Part shown: piece by piece, positions 1-13,400 of the stretch
Layout of the letters: every line of letters starts with the position of its first letter
Position numbering within the stretch: the stretch's first letter is position 1
DNA from: Bolinopsis microptera
Lineage: Eukaryota; Ctenophora; Tentaculata; Lobata; Bolinopsidae
Direction of reading: 5' to 3'
NCBI RefSeq assembly: GCF_026151205.1
Contig: NC_087080.1
Location: forward strand, 443,812 to 507,811
Length of the DNA stretch: 64,000 bases
The notes under the pieces: model-generated
What the model was told of the DNA's origin: nothing
Databases searched by the model: none
Seen by the model: only the letters and a program-made list of their open reading frames with translations
Program-made: the position numbers and the translations under genes

Positions 1-488
1 TGCTATGTGTTCAGTCAGTGTTACATTTCATTGGATTTATCTTAGGTCAAGATAAATATTTTGTTATGTGATAAAAACTGACTTTCAAAGAGCACTCCCT
101 GTGACGGTCTGTGACCACGGGCATCCTAATTCTCTAATTTAATATGGAATTAGATCTATTTTGGTCGAAAATAATATTTGCCACCGTAGAGTCCTGTTTT
201 TTCACACCCCCACGCCGTAGAGTCCCAGTTTGTACGACACCGCCGTAGAGTCTTACGCCATAGAGTCCGGACCCCATTCCTACAGTAACGTGTTGCTATG
301 GTAACGTGTTTCTACAGTAACTTGTTGCTACATCCGTGTTGCTATGGTAACGTGTTGCTAATATGTCTGATAACTAATATTTATCTCAGTTAGGGGTCAC
401 TGTTTGTATTAGCAATATCTAATGAAATACTGTTTGTATTTCATTAGTCCACCTAATCACTGTAGAGCGTGCTGTATTGTGTATTATT
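1..488. other. Non-coding, short dispersed repeats
   Basis: I see no gene here. Between about 180 and 270 there are four copies of a CCGTAGAGTCC-like motif (one reads CCATAGAGTCC), separated by short unlike sequence. From 285 to 365 there are short copies of CTACAGTAACGTGTTGCTAT type sequence, the same GTAAC/GTTGC vocabulary that builds the larger arrays downstream. Confidence 0.5.
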
Positions 489-1053
489 CTTCTGTTACCA
501 GGTTACCATGTATGGGGCCAGGTTGTCAGGTATGTGACCAGGTTGCCAGGTATGTGACCAGGTTGCCAGGTATGTGACCAGGTTGCCAGGTATGTGACCA
601 GGTTGCCATGTATGTGACCAGGTTGCCAGGCATGTGACCAGGTTGCCAGGTATGTAACCAGGTTGCCAGGTATGTGACCAGGTTACCATGTATGTGACCA
701 GGTTGCCAGGTATGTGACCAGGTTGCCAGGTATGTGACCAGGTTGCCAGGTATCAGTAGTCAATGACTAGACAGGGTTATTGAAAATTACAAAGAATAAA
801 ATGGCGTCTGGACTTGGGACCAGCTCAAAGTACATTTCATTAATGCCCTCTGAAAACCATTCTGCTAGCTCAAATTATTTGTTATATAGTAGTGTTGAAA
901 GTATTAAAAAGTTAAAAAAGGTATGGGACCAGGTTGCCAGGTATGTGACCAGGTTTCCAGGTTTGTGACCATGTTGCTAGGTATGTGACCAGGTTGCCAG
1001 GTATGGGACCAGGTTGCCAGGTATGTGACCAGATTGCCAGGTATGTGACTTAT
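489..1053. repeat. 20-bp minisatellite with donor-like core
   Basis: The unit is CCAGGTTGCCAGGTATGTGA, about 13 copies at 492-753 and about 7 more at 919-1050. The two blocks are separated by about 165 bp of unique AT-rich sequence. Each unit carries CAG/GTATGT, a perfect match to a metazoan 5' splice site. Open frames on either strand here are translated repeat. Whether the block lies in an upstream intron of the kringle gene cannot be told. Confidence 0.9.
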
Positions 1054-1149
1054 ATTTGCGTACGGACAGTGTAATATGTTTCTGCTTGTAAGTAAATTAC
1101 AGTTAATTGATACACTGGTAATTGTTTAATTAGCAGGTCAGTGTTCAAT

Positions 1150-2150
1150 CGTTAGCACCGTGACTAGTGTTGTGCAGTTACCATAGCAACTAGTATTGTG
1201 CAGTTACCATAGCAGAAAGCATTGTGCAGTTACCATAGCAACAAGCATTGTGCAGTTACCATAGCAACAAGCATCGTGCAGTTACCATAGCAACAAGCAT
1301 TGTGCAGTTACCATCTAGCATTGTGCAGTTACCATAGCAGCAAGCATTGTGCAATGTGCAGTTACCATAGCAACAAGCATTGTGCAGTTACCATAGCAAC
1401 AAGCATTGTGCAGTTACCATAGCAACAAGCATCGTGCAGTTACCATAGCAACAAGCATTGTGCAGTTACCATCTAGCATTGTGCAGTTACCATAGCAGCA
1501 AGCATTGTGCAATGTGCAGTTACCATAGCAACAAGCATTGTGCAGTTCCCATAGCAACAAGCTTTGTGCATTAACCATAGCAACTAGCATTGTGCAGTTA
1601 CCATAGCAGCAAGCATTGTGCAGTTACCATGGCAACAAGCATTGTGCAGTTACCATGGTAACAAGCATTGTGCATTTACCATGGCAACAAGCATTGTGCA
1701 GTTACCATGGTAACAAGCATTGTGCATTTACCATAGCAACAAGCTTTGTGCAGTTACCATAGCAACTAGCATTGTGCATTTACCATAGCAACAAGCATTG
1801 TGCAGTTCCCATAGCAACAAGCTTTGTGCATTAACCATAGCAACTAGCATTGTGCAGTTACCATAGCAGCAAGCATTGTGCAGTTACCATGGCAACAAGC
1901 ATTGTGCAGTTACCATGGTAACAAGCATTGTGCATTTACCATGGCAACAAGCATTGTGCAGTTACCATGGTAACAAGCATTGTGCATTTACCATAGCAAC
2001 AAGCTTTGTGCAGTTACCATAGCAACTAGCATTGTGCATTTACCATAGCAACAAGCATTGTGCAGTTACCATAGCAACAAGCTTTGTGCAGTTACCATGG
2101 TAACAAGCATTGTGCAGTTACCATAGCAACCAGCTTTGTGCAGGTGTTCT
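1150..2150. repeat. 26-bp minisatellite built on an X-box-like palindrome
   Basis: The unit reads ACAAGCATTGTGCAG followed by TTACCATAGCA, about 37 copies. Across unit joins most copies contain GTTACCATAGCAAC or GTTACCATGGTAAC, 14-bp matches to the RFX X-box consensus GTNRCC(N)RGYAAC. There is a higher-order duplication: the block starting with GTGCAGTTCCCATAGC near 1540 recurs near 1802, about 260 bp or ten units later. Confidence 0.9.
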
Positions 2151-2234
2151 ACTTTATGTTTTGATAAACTTTTGTCTTATTCTGTCAAGTAGAGAAATTA
2201 CAGCGGAGGTTTATCTGCGTGTTTTAAATACCAG

Positions 2235-4290
2235 TAACCCTAACAACACCAACCGTGTAACGTTACCCTATAACCGTGTAACGTTACTCTCTAGTAACCG
2301 TGTACCGTTAACCTAGTAACCGTTAATTGTTAACCTATTTACCATGTTACGTTACCCCTAGTAACTGTGTAACGTTAACCTATAGACTGTGTAACGTTAA
2401 CCTAGTAACCGTGTACGTTAACCTAGTAACCGTGTAACGTTAACCATAGATTTCAGAAACGTTTAACCTATTTACCATTTACATTACCCTAGTAACCGTT
2501 AAACGTTAACCTAGTAATCGTGTAAACGTTAACCTAGTAACCCGTGTAACGTTAACTTATTACCGTGTAAACGTTACCCTAGTAACCGTGAACGTTACTC
2601 TAGTAACCGTGTAACGTTAACCAGTAACCGAGTAATGTTAACCTATTTACCATGTTACGTTACCCTAGTAACTGTGTAACGTTTACCTAATAACTGTGTA
2701 ACGTTAACCAGGAACCGTTGTAACGTTAACCTAGTACCGTGTAACGTTAACCTAGTAATCCGAGTAACGTTAACCTATTTACCAAGTTACATTACCCTAG
2801 TAACCGTGTAAAGATAAACCTAGTAATCGTGTAAAACGATTTAACCTAGTAACCGTGGTAACGTTAACTTAGTAACCGGTGTAACGTTTAACCCTTAGAA
2901 TACCGTGTAAAACGTTACTCTAGTAACCGAGTGAACGTAACCTAGTAACCGTTGTAATGTTTAACCTATTTACCAATGTTACTTACCCTAGTAACTGTGT
3001 AACGTTAACCTCATAACTGTGTAACGTTTAAACCTATTAACCGTGTAACGTAACCTAGTAACCGTGTAACGTTACCTAGTAATCTGTGTAACGTTAACCT
3101 ATTTACCATGTATACATTACCCTAGTACCCGTGTAAACGTTAACCTAGTAATCGTGTAACGTTAACCTAGTAACCAGGTGTAACGTTTAACTTAGTAACC
3201 GTGTAAACGTTACCCTAGTAACACGTGGGTAACGTTACTCTAGTTACCGGTAACGTCTAAACCCTAGTAAACCGTGTAATGGTAACCTATTTACCATGTT
3301 ACGTTACCCTAGTAACTGGTGTAACGTTAAACCTAATAACTGTGGTAACTTAACCTAGTAACTCGTTTAACGTTAACCTAGAAACCGAGTAACCGTTAAA
3401 CCTAGTAATCGTGTAAACGTTTAACCATTTTACCATGTTACATTACCCTAGTAACCGTGAACGTTAACCGTAGTAATCGGTGTAACGATTAACCTAGTAA
3501 CCGTTAACGTTAAACATAGTAACCGTGTAACGTTACCCGCAAGTAACCGTGTAACGTTACTCTAGTAACCGTGATAACGTTAACTAGTAACCGTGTATGT
3601 TAACACTATTTACCATGTATTACTTTACCCTAGTAACTGTGTAACGTTAACCTAAAACTGTGTAACGTTAACCCTAGTAACCGTGTAACGTTAACCTAGT
3701 AACCGTGTAAACGGTAACCCTAGTAATGCTGTAACTTAACCAATTTACCCATGTTACATATTACCCTAGTAAACGTGTACGATAACCCTAGTAATCGTGT
3801 AACGTTAACCTAGTACCGTGTAACGTTAACAACTTAGTAACCGTGTAAACGTTTTACCCAGTAACCGAGAAACGTTACTCTAGTAACCGTGTAACGTTAA
3901 CCTAGTATCCCGTGTAATGTTTACCTATTTACCATGTTACGTTACCCTATAAACTGTGTAACTTAACCTAATAACTGTGCAACGTTCACCTAGTAACCGT
4001 GTAACGTTTAACCTAGTAACCGTGTAACTTTAACCTAGTATCGTGTAACGTTAACCTATTTACCATGTACATTACCCTAGTAACCGTGTAACGTACCTAG
4101 AATCGGTGAAAAGTTTAACCTAGTAACCGTGTAATCGTTAACTTAGTAACCGAGTAACGAAACCCTAGTAACCGTGTAACGTTTACTCTAGTACCCCGTG
4201 TAAACGTTAACCTAGTAACCGTGTTAATGTTTAACCTATTTTACCTATGTTACGAGATACGCCTAGTTAACTGTGTAACTTAACCTAATA
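2235..4290. repeat. 22-bp minisatellite with a ~320-bp higher-order repeat
   Basis: The monomer is CTAGTAACCGTGTAACGTTA plus AC. Copies differ mainly by single-base insertions and deletions. A distinctive variant, TATTTACCATGTTACGTTAC, recurs at about 2335, 2642, 2965, 3285, 3604, 3926 and 4237, so the array is organised in units of 307-323 bp. A second variant ending in ACATTACC lies between each pair. The array runs directly into the first recognised exon of the kringle gene. Confidence 0.9.
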
Positions 4291-4303
4291 ACTGTGAACG
4301 GAG

Positions 4304-4485
4304 AGTGGAGCTGCTGAGTGTTCAGAGTGTGGAGGGGGGAGTGTTGCTGGGGAGGATGGGCTCGCTCAGTGCACTCAGTGTACTCCGGGTTATTACTCTG
4401 TGGAGAGGACTTTGTGTGCTCCTTGTGCTCCTGGCTCCTTTAACAATATTACCGGGGCCAGCCAGTGTCAACTGTGTGGTGTGGG
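4304..4485 (+). CDS. Exon 1 (first recognised) of the kringle gene
   Basis: It encodes about 60 residues with two GCC2/GCC3-type modules, including CTQCTPGYYSVERTLCAPC and a following CAPGSFNNITGASQCQLC segment. The donor is GGG/GTGAGT at 4486, phase 2. The 5' limit is uncertain. An in-frame TGA lies just upstream of 4298, and the sequence before the exon is the end of the 22-bp array with no pyrimidine tract. An AG at 4302-4303 is only a default acceptor. Confidence 0.75.
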
Positions 4486-7400
4486 GTGAGTGAGGGTATA
4501 TTTTTTGACTGGTTCAAATTCTTTGATGGCCTTCAAATCAGTACGAAATAATAAAAAATTGGCCAAGGAATAAGAATTTTAGTGCCAAAAATGTGGACCC
4601 CCAAGTGGTATCAAAACTCGAATTAAAAAGGTAATAATTATTTTAGTCTCTGACTCTCTTGAGTCATGACACCACTTTAGGGTTAGAAAAGGGTTCCTGC
4701 TAGTAAAATTGTAAAACCCCTTCCTTTATCCCGGTATCCAACTAGTTAACATCACTTAATGTGTGTGTAGTGTGTGTTATGTAGCTTACGTTACTTAATC
4801 ATTTAATTTAACACCAGGTACGACGCCCCCCAGAACGCGAGTCTTGCTTGTGACATGTGTGAGCCAGGCGCCTTCTCCGACAACACCGGCACACCTGAGT
4901 GCAGTCTCTGTTCTCCGGGTCATGTTGTGGATATCTCCGGAGCTGAGGGATGTGATGCTTGTCCTCAGGGGTACGAACAGGTATTATAAGGGGTGTGATG
5001 CTTGTCCTCAGGGATACGAACAGGTATTATAAGGGGTGTGATGCTTGTACTCAGGGATACGAACAGGTATTATAAGGGGTGTGATGCTTGTCCTCAGGGA
5101 TACGAACAGGTAATATAAGGGGTGTGATGCTTGTCCTCAGGGATACGAACAGGTATTATAAGGGGTGTGATGCTTGTGCTCAGGGGTACGAACAGGTATT
5201 ATAAGGGGTGTGATGCTTGTCCTCAGGGATACGAACAGGTATTATAAGGGGTGTGATGCTTGTACTCAGGGGTACGAACAGGTATTATAAGGGGTGTGGT
5301 GCTTGTCCTCAGGGATACGAACAGGTATTATAAGGGGTGTGATGCTTGTCCTCAGGGATACGAACAGGTATTATAAGGGGTGTGATGCTTGTCCTCAGGG
5401 ATACGAACAGGTATTATAAGGGGTGTGATGCTTGTCCTCAGGGATACGAACAGGTATTATAAGGGGTGTGGTACTTGTCCTCAGGGATACGAACAGGTAT
5501 TATAAGGGGTGTGATGCTTGTCCTCAGGGATACGAACAGGTATTATAAGGGGTGTGATGCTTGTCCTCAGGGATACGAACAGGTATTATAAGGGGTGTGA
5601 TGCTTGTCCTCAGCGATACGAACAGGTATTATAAGGGGTGTGAAGCTTGTCCTCAGGGGTACAAACAGGTATTATAAGGGGTGTGATGCTTGTCCTCAGC
5701 GATACGAACAGGTATTATAAGGAGTGTGATGCTTGTCCTCAGGGATACGAACAGGTATTATAAGGAGTGTGATGCTTGTACTCAGGGATACGAACAGGTA
5801 TTATAAGGGGTGTGATGCTTGTCCTCAGGGATACGAACAGGTATTATAAGGGGTGTGATGCTTGTCCTCAGGGGTACGAACAGGTATTATAAGGGGTGTG
5901 GTGCTTGTCCTCAGGGGTACGAACAGGTATTATAAGGGGTGTAGTGCTTGTCCTCAGGGATACGAACAGGTATTATAAGGGGTGTGAAGCTTGTCCTCAG
6001 GGATACGAACAGGTATTATAAGGGGTGTGATGCTTGTCCTCAGGGATACGAACAGGTATTATAAGGGGTGTGATGCTTGTCCTCAGGGATATGAACAGGT
6101 ATTATAAGGGGTGTGATGCTTGTACTCAGGGATACGAACAGGTATTATAAGGGGTGTGATGCTTGTCCTCAGGGATACGAACAGGTATTATAAGGGGTGT
6201 GATGCTTGTCCTCAGGGATACGAACAGGTATTATAAGGGGTGTGAAGCTTGTCCTCAGGGATACGAACAGGTATTATAAGGGGTGTGATGCTTGTCCTCA
6301 GGGATACGAACAGGTATTATAAGGGGTGTGATGCTTGTCCTCAGGGATATGAACAGGTATTATAAGGGGTGTGATGCTTGTCCTCAGGGATACGAACAGG
6401 TATTATAAGGGGTGTGATGCTTGTCCTCAGGGATACGAACAGGTATTATAAGGGGTGTGATGCTTGTACTCAGGGATACGAACAGGTATTATAAGGGGTG
6501 TGGTGCTTGTTCTCAGGGATACGAACAGGTATTATAAGGGGTGTGATGCTTGTCCTCAGGGATACGAACAGGTATTATAAGGGGTGTGGTGCTTGTCCTC
6601 AGGGATACGAACAGGTATTATAAGGGGTGTGATGCTTGTCCTCAGGGATACGAACAGGTATTATAAGGGGTGTGATGCTTGTCCTCAGGGATATGAACAG
6701 GTATTATAAGGGGTGTGATGCTTGTCCTCAGGGATACGAACAGGTATTATAAGGGGTGTGATGCTTGTCCTCAGGGATACGAACAGGTATTATAAGGGGT
6801 GTGATGCTTGTACTCAGGGATACGAACAGGTATTATAAGGGGTGTGGTGCTTGTTCTCAGGGATACGAACAGGTATTATAAGGGGTGTGATGCTTGTCCT
6901 CAGGGATACGAACAGGTATTATAAGGGGTGTGGTGCTTGTCCTCAGGGATACGAACAGGTATTATAAGGGGTGTGATGCTTGTCCTCAGGGATACGAACA
7001 GGTATTATAAGGGGTGTGATGCTTGTCCTCAGGGATACGAACAGGTATTATAAGGGGTGTGATGCTTGTACTCAGGGGTACGAACAGGTATTATAAGGGG
7101 TGTGATGCTTGTCCTCAGGGATACGAACAGGTATTATAAGGGGTGTGATGCTTGTCCTCAGGGATACGAACAGGTAATATAAGGGGTGTGATGCTTGTAC
7201 TCAGGGATACGAACAGGTATTATAAGGGGTGTGATGCTTGTCCTCAGGGATACGAACAGGTAATATAAGGGGTGTGATGCTTGTCCTCAGGGATACGAAC
7301 AGGTATTATAAGGGGTGTGATGCTTGTCCTCAGGGGTACGAACAGGTATTATAAGGGGTGTGATGCTTGTCCTCAGGGATACGAACAGGTATTATAAGGG

Positions 7401-10400
7401 GTGTGGTGCTTGTCCTCAGGGATACGAACAGGTATTATAAGGGGTGTGGTGCTTGTCCTCAGGGATACGAACAGGTATTATAAGGGGTGTGATGCTTGTC
7501 CTCAGGGATACGAACAGGTAATATAAGGGGTGTGATGCTTGTCCTCAGGGGTACGAACAGGTATTATAAGGGGTGTGATACTTGTCCTCAGGGATACGAA
7601 CAGGTATTATAAGGGGTGTGATGCTTGTCCTCAGGGGTACGAACAGGTATTATAAGGGGTGTGATGCTTGTCCTCAGGGATACGAACAGGTATTATAAGG
7701 GGTGTGATGCTTGTCCTCAGGGATACGAACACGTATTATAAGGGGTGTGGTGCTTGTCCTCAGGGATACGAACACGTATTATAAGGGGTGTGATGCTTGT
7801 ACTCAGGGGTACGAACACGTATTATAAGGGGTGTGATGCTTGTCCTCAGGGGTACGAACAGGTATTATAAGGGGTGTGGTGCTTGTCCTCAGGGGTACGA
7901 ACAGGTATTATAAGGGGTGTGATGCTTGTCCTCAGGGATACGAACAGGTATTATAAGGGGTGTGATGCTTGTCCTCAGGGATACGAACACGTATTATAAG
8001 GGGTGTGATGCTTGTACTCAGGGGTACGAACACGTATTATAAGGGGTGTAATGCTTGTCCTCAGGGATACGAACAGGTATTATAATTGGTGTAATGCTTG
8101 TCCTCAGGGATACGAACAGGTATTATAAGGGGTGTGATGCTTGTCCTCAGGGATACGAACACGTATTATAAGGGGTGTGGTGCTTGTCCTCAGGGATACG
8201 AACACGTATTATAAGGGGTGTGATGCTTGTACTCAGGGGTACGAACACGTATTATAAGGGGTGTGATGCTTGTCCTCAGGGGTACGAACAGGTAATATAA
8301 GGGGTGTGATGCTTGTCCTCAGGGGTACGAACAGGTATTATAAGGGGTGTGATGCTTGTCCTCAGGGATACGAACAGGTATTATAAGGGGTGTGATGCTT
8401 GTCCTCAGGGATACGAACACGTATTATAAGGGGTGTGATGCTTGTACTCAGGGGTACGAACACGTATTATAAGGGGTGTAATGCTTGTCCTCAGGGATAC
8501 GAACAGGTATTATAATTGGTGTAATGCTTGTCCTCAGGGATACGAACAGGTATTATAAGGGGTGTGATGCTTGTACTCAGGGATACGAACACGTATTCTT
8601 AGTACTAACTACCAGTGTTTGTTAGACAGGAGGTCTATCGCTATATCCCAGCTATATAATATGATTTCAGCCTAAAGCAGGAGCGACCCAGTGTAAGATT
8701 TGCCCAGAGGGAACCTACACTGACTCAGAAGGAAGTGATAACTGTGTGTCCTGTCCGAGAGGAACGTACCAAAATAAGCAGGGTTAGTAACCTAGTAACC
8801 AGCTAGTTACCTAGTAACCAGCAAGTAACCAGCTAGTAACCAGCTAGTAACCAGCTAGTAACCAGCTAGTAAATGTGTGTCCTGCCCGAGTGGAACGTAC
8901 CAAAATAAGCAGGGTTTGTTTATGAAAAAGTAAAAAGAAGACCTGATTTAACCATAAAACGTTAGTTTATAAACTTGTATAACCACTGATTTATATCAGC
9001 GGTAACCATGGTAACTATATCAGGAGGTAACACCTGCTCTCCTTGTCCTGATGGGAAGACTACATCAGCTGAAGGAACGACCGGAATAGAAAAGTGTTAT
9101 TGTAAGTATTGAATGTAACCCCCCCCCCCTCCCCCTCCCCCAGTGTTATTGTTAGTATTGAATGAAGCACCCCCTCCCCCTTCCTTTTATGAGGGATTTT
9201 ATTAGACTCCAATTTTGCACAGCGAGAACTGTTTGTTTTTCAACTTAGTTAAAGTTTAGCTTAACTTTAAATTTTTATACATTTTTACAAAATAGTGTGA
9301 CCCCACTTTTGCAGGGGAGCAGTGTCCCATCGGTTACCATAGAAACTCGGATACTAATGATTGTGACGAGTGTTCTCAGGGAAGCTTTACAGACACTGTA
9401 GAGTCTCCTGAGTGTACGCCCTGTGCTATGGTGGGTAATACAACAACAACGTGTTACGCCACTGTAACACACCAGTGTTACGCCACTGTAACACACACAA
9501 CACACCAGTGTTACGCCACTGTAACACACACAACACACCAGTGTTACGCCACTGTAACACACAACACACCAGTGTTACGCCACTGTAACACACACAACAC
9601 ACCAGTGTTACGCCACTGTAACACACACAACACACCAGTGTTACGCCACTGTAACACACACAACACACCAGTGTTACGCCACTGTAACACACTCAACACA
9701 CCAGTGTTACGCCACTGTAACACACTCAACACACCAGTGTTACGCCACTGTAACACACACAACACACCAGTTTTACGCCACTGTAACACACACAACACAC
9801 CAGTGTTACACCACTGTAACACACTCAACACAGATTCACAGACACTCAACACAGATTTAAAAAGTTTTAAACTACATTTTGTATTGTTCAGATCTTCAGA
9901 TTAAATAATATTGTCTCCAGGGCTTCTTCAACCCGATCAGAAGACAAAGAAAGTGTCTTCAGTGCCCTGTAAAACACTGGACCAGATCTACTGGCTCCAT
10001 TCACCCCACCGACTGTATCGGTAAGTAACCTAGTAACCAGATAGTAACCTAGTAACCATATAGTAACCTAGTAACCAGATAGTAACCTAGTAACCAGATA
10101 GTAACCTAGTTACCAGATAGTAACCTAGTAACCAGATAGTAAACTAGTTACGAGATAGTAACCTAGTAACCAGATAGTAACCTAGTAACTTGATGATAAC
10201 CTGGTAACCAGATAGTAACCTAGTTACCATATAGTAACCTAGTAACTTGATAGTAACCTAGTTACGAGATATTAAACTAGTAACCAGCTAGGAACCTAGT
10301 AACCATATAGTAACCTAGTAACCAGATAGAAACCTATTAACCAGCTAGGAACCTAGTTACCAGATAGTAACCTAGTAATCAGATAGTAACCTATTAACCA

Positions 10401-13400
10401 GATAGTAACCTATTAACCAGATAGTAACCTAGTAACCAGCTAGGAACCAAGTAACCAGCTAGGAACCTAGTTACCAGATAGTAACCTAGTAACCAGATAG
10501 TAACCTATTAACCAGATAGTAACCTAGTAACCAGATAGTAACCTAGTAACCAGCTAGTAACCTAGTTACTAGATAGTAAGACCAAACCAACTATATTTAC
10601 CTCAATTCTCTAGTCTTTTCAGACGCAGAATCTTCTACACTCTCTGACTTCTTCTGATGTCTGGGACTTACGACCCCAGATGTAGCTTTCAACGACGTTT
10701 TAAGGGCCCAACGTTCAGCTGTTCATCAGGGTTAAACTGGGCAGGGTCTTTCAGCCAGCTGCCAGTTGTCACTCCAGGTCTTGTTGTAGCGACTAAGCCA
10801 GATAGTGTAGGAACCTTTCAGGGACACCACCGCTGTTGTGTTAAGTGCCCTCTTCTTCTTTGCCCGGGTGATGTTAAGGAAGTTGAAAATTCGGGGTAAT
10901 GTGTGGTGGTAGAATCCACGACATCCAACTTCTACTGTAAAGAGATATCCTTCCCAGCCTGCGGTCTCGATCTCCACCATTAGCTCTTCGTATCTCTTCT
11001 CTTTCCGGGATCTCTGGTCCTCAAAGTTCTCCTCGTTTCCACAGGTCAGCTCTATCAGGATGACTTTCCTGAGTGTGTTAGAGTATATTACCACATCAGG
11101 TCTGAGAGCTGTGTTGACAATATGTTGGGGGAATTGTCTTGTCCTTTCGTCCTCATCAAACACTAGTTTCCAGTCGTTACCTTCGTCTAGAAGATGAGGT
11201 TCTTCTGTAAGCCGTACTTCGGGTTTCCTGTAGGTTCCTTTTCCGGATACGAACTTCCTCCACTCTCTCTTTACTTCTGTCTTTGGGGTAGCACTGTTTA
11301 TCTCCCTCAGCTTCTCTGCAATTGGTTGCACGATTACCCTGAGCACCTGATCATGTCTCCAATTATACCTTCCTTGTTTAAGCGACACTGGGCAACACGT
11401 TAGAATGTGCTTTAGGTTGCACTGCTGACGCCCACAAAGGGGACAGTTGTTCGTGGAGCTGTAGTTCCAAAGCTGGAGGTTGCTAGGTGTACTTGCAACG
11501 TCGTGGATGGCATTTAGGTGGAACTTTGTCAGCTCGGGGCTCAAGGTATACAGCAGGCTTTGCCAGCCAGTGTCTAGCTGCATGGTGTTCTCCCAGGTTA
11601 GAAACTTTCCTTGGACTCTCTTATCGTAGAGAGTTTGAAGGAGCTCCTCTTCTTTCAGAGACTTAATTATCTCCACCAGTTGCTCCTTTTTGTTCTTCTT
11701 CCTCCTCTGATCACCGAATCCAATACCGGCTCCTTCCCTGGTCTGCACGTAGCCAATCAGTTCTTTGAAGTAGAGGTCTCTCTCCCTATTAGTCAGCTCC
11801 TTGGTGTAGTCCCATCTCTTCTTGTCTCTGTTGGTGTTTTCTCTGTACTCGAAAACCTCCCTCACTTTGGGGTCAACCGATGTCTTCAGCATATAGGCCT
11901 TGGACACCTGTAGACATTTGTACAGGTTGGAGATCTGCTTTAACGATAGTCCAAAGTGGTCTTTTGATCTGTACAGCACACTATTCGATATGGAAGTAGT
12001 AACTCCAAGCCATTTCTTCAAGTATCTGGTACAAAGAGCCTCTAGTGTCTGGATGAATGATACTGGGAGGTTGTATATCATAATATTCCACTGTACTTTG
12101 CTAGTTAGCATGTGGTTGTAGATCCAGCACTTGCTTGGTCCAGAGAGCTCCGCCATGTCTACTTTTTCCAGCTGGCCTGAAAGTTGAGTGGTGATTAGCT
12201 CTCTCGTCTCATCTTGGCCCAGGTTGACGTAAATCCAGTGACCAAGGAACTTTATCGGTGTGTCACCAAGGTACGCTACTTTCTCGTTTGCAATGATGAT
12301 CTCAGGGTCAAACGATCTGTAGGTATTGTCCACTACCTTCATTCCGAGAGCAATACACTTGCTGGGTTTAGCTCTCATCGTCCTTGTCCATGCTAAGAAT
12401 TCCTCCATTTGCCCGACCAGCCTCTTCATTTTGTCGAGTCTGTCAGACAGCAGGGTGAGATCATCTGCAAAAGCTCTGTTTGTAGTTGGCTCAGAGCTGA
12501 ACGACGGCTTGTATCCCAGTGTTCTGTCGACCTGAAGTAAATCCAAGAGTAGGTTGAATGCTATTAAGAATAGCACGACAGAAAGCGGGTCCCCTTGAAA
12601 CAACCCAATTAGGTAGTAGAACCACTCACTCTTCCACTTCTTCGTCTTCACCCGTACTACCAGTTCGTCGTAGTACTTGACAATATATTGGACCACTTCT
12701 TCTGGGAACTTGTAGTGCCGAAGCGCAAACACTATCAGCTCATGGGGTACTCTCCCATAAGCATTCATAAGATCCACCCATACTGCATACACCTGTCTTC
12801 TCTTACTCTTTGCATCCCGCAGTTCCTCCATGAGCGCTTGTGTGTGTTCTATGCATCCTGGCATCTTGCGCAGGAAGCCTTTTTGCACAGAGGTATCGAT
12901 GTACTTATTGGTGGTCATGTAGTCGAGCATTTTATCAGCTAGCATACCCATTGCCACTTTCCCACTGGTGTTAGTCATAGTGATGTTCCTAAACTTGCCA
13001 GGGTCACTAAGGTCCGTGGTCTTGGGAAGTAGGATGCTTTCTCCAATTCTCCACTGCAAGGGGACACTGTTTGATAACCAGAGTTTACTAATACACGCAT
13101 ACAATAGTTCTCTCAGCCTGGCACACCTTTTGTAAACTATGTATGGCACTCCGTTGGGCCCTGGTGAAGATACTTACTAGATAGTAACCTAGTAACCAGC
13201 TAATAACCTAGTAACCAGATAGTAACCTAGTAACCAGCTAGTAACTGTAACTCTATCAGGACCTATAATGACAATGTGTGATGGCACTAATATGACGGGT
13301 AACTGTACGACTTACTACGATGTAGAGCTATCAGTACCCTTCACCGCTCAGTCCCTTGAAGTAAAGGCCGGCAAGTTCAAGGTCTGTTCAGGCAAGAAAA

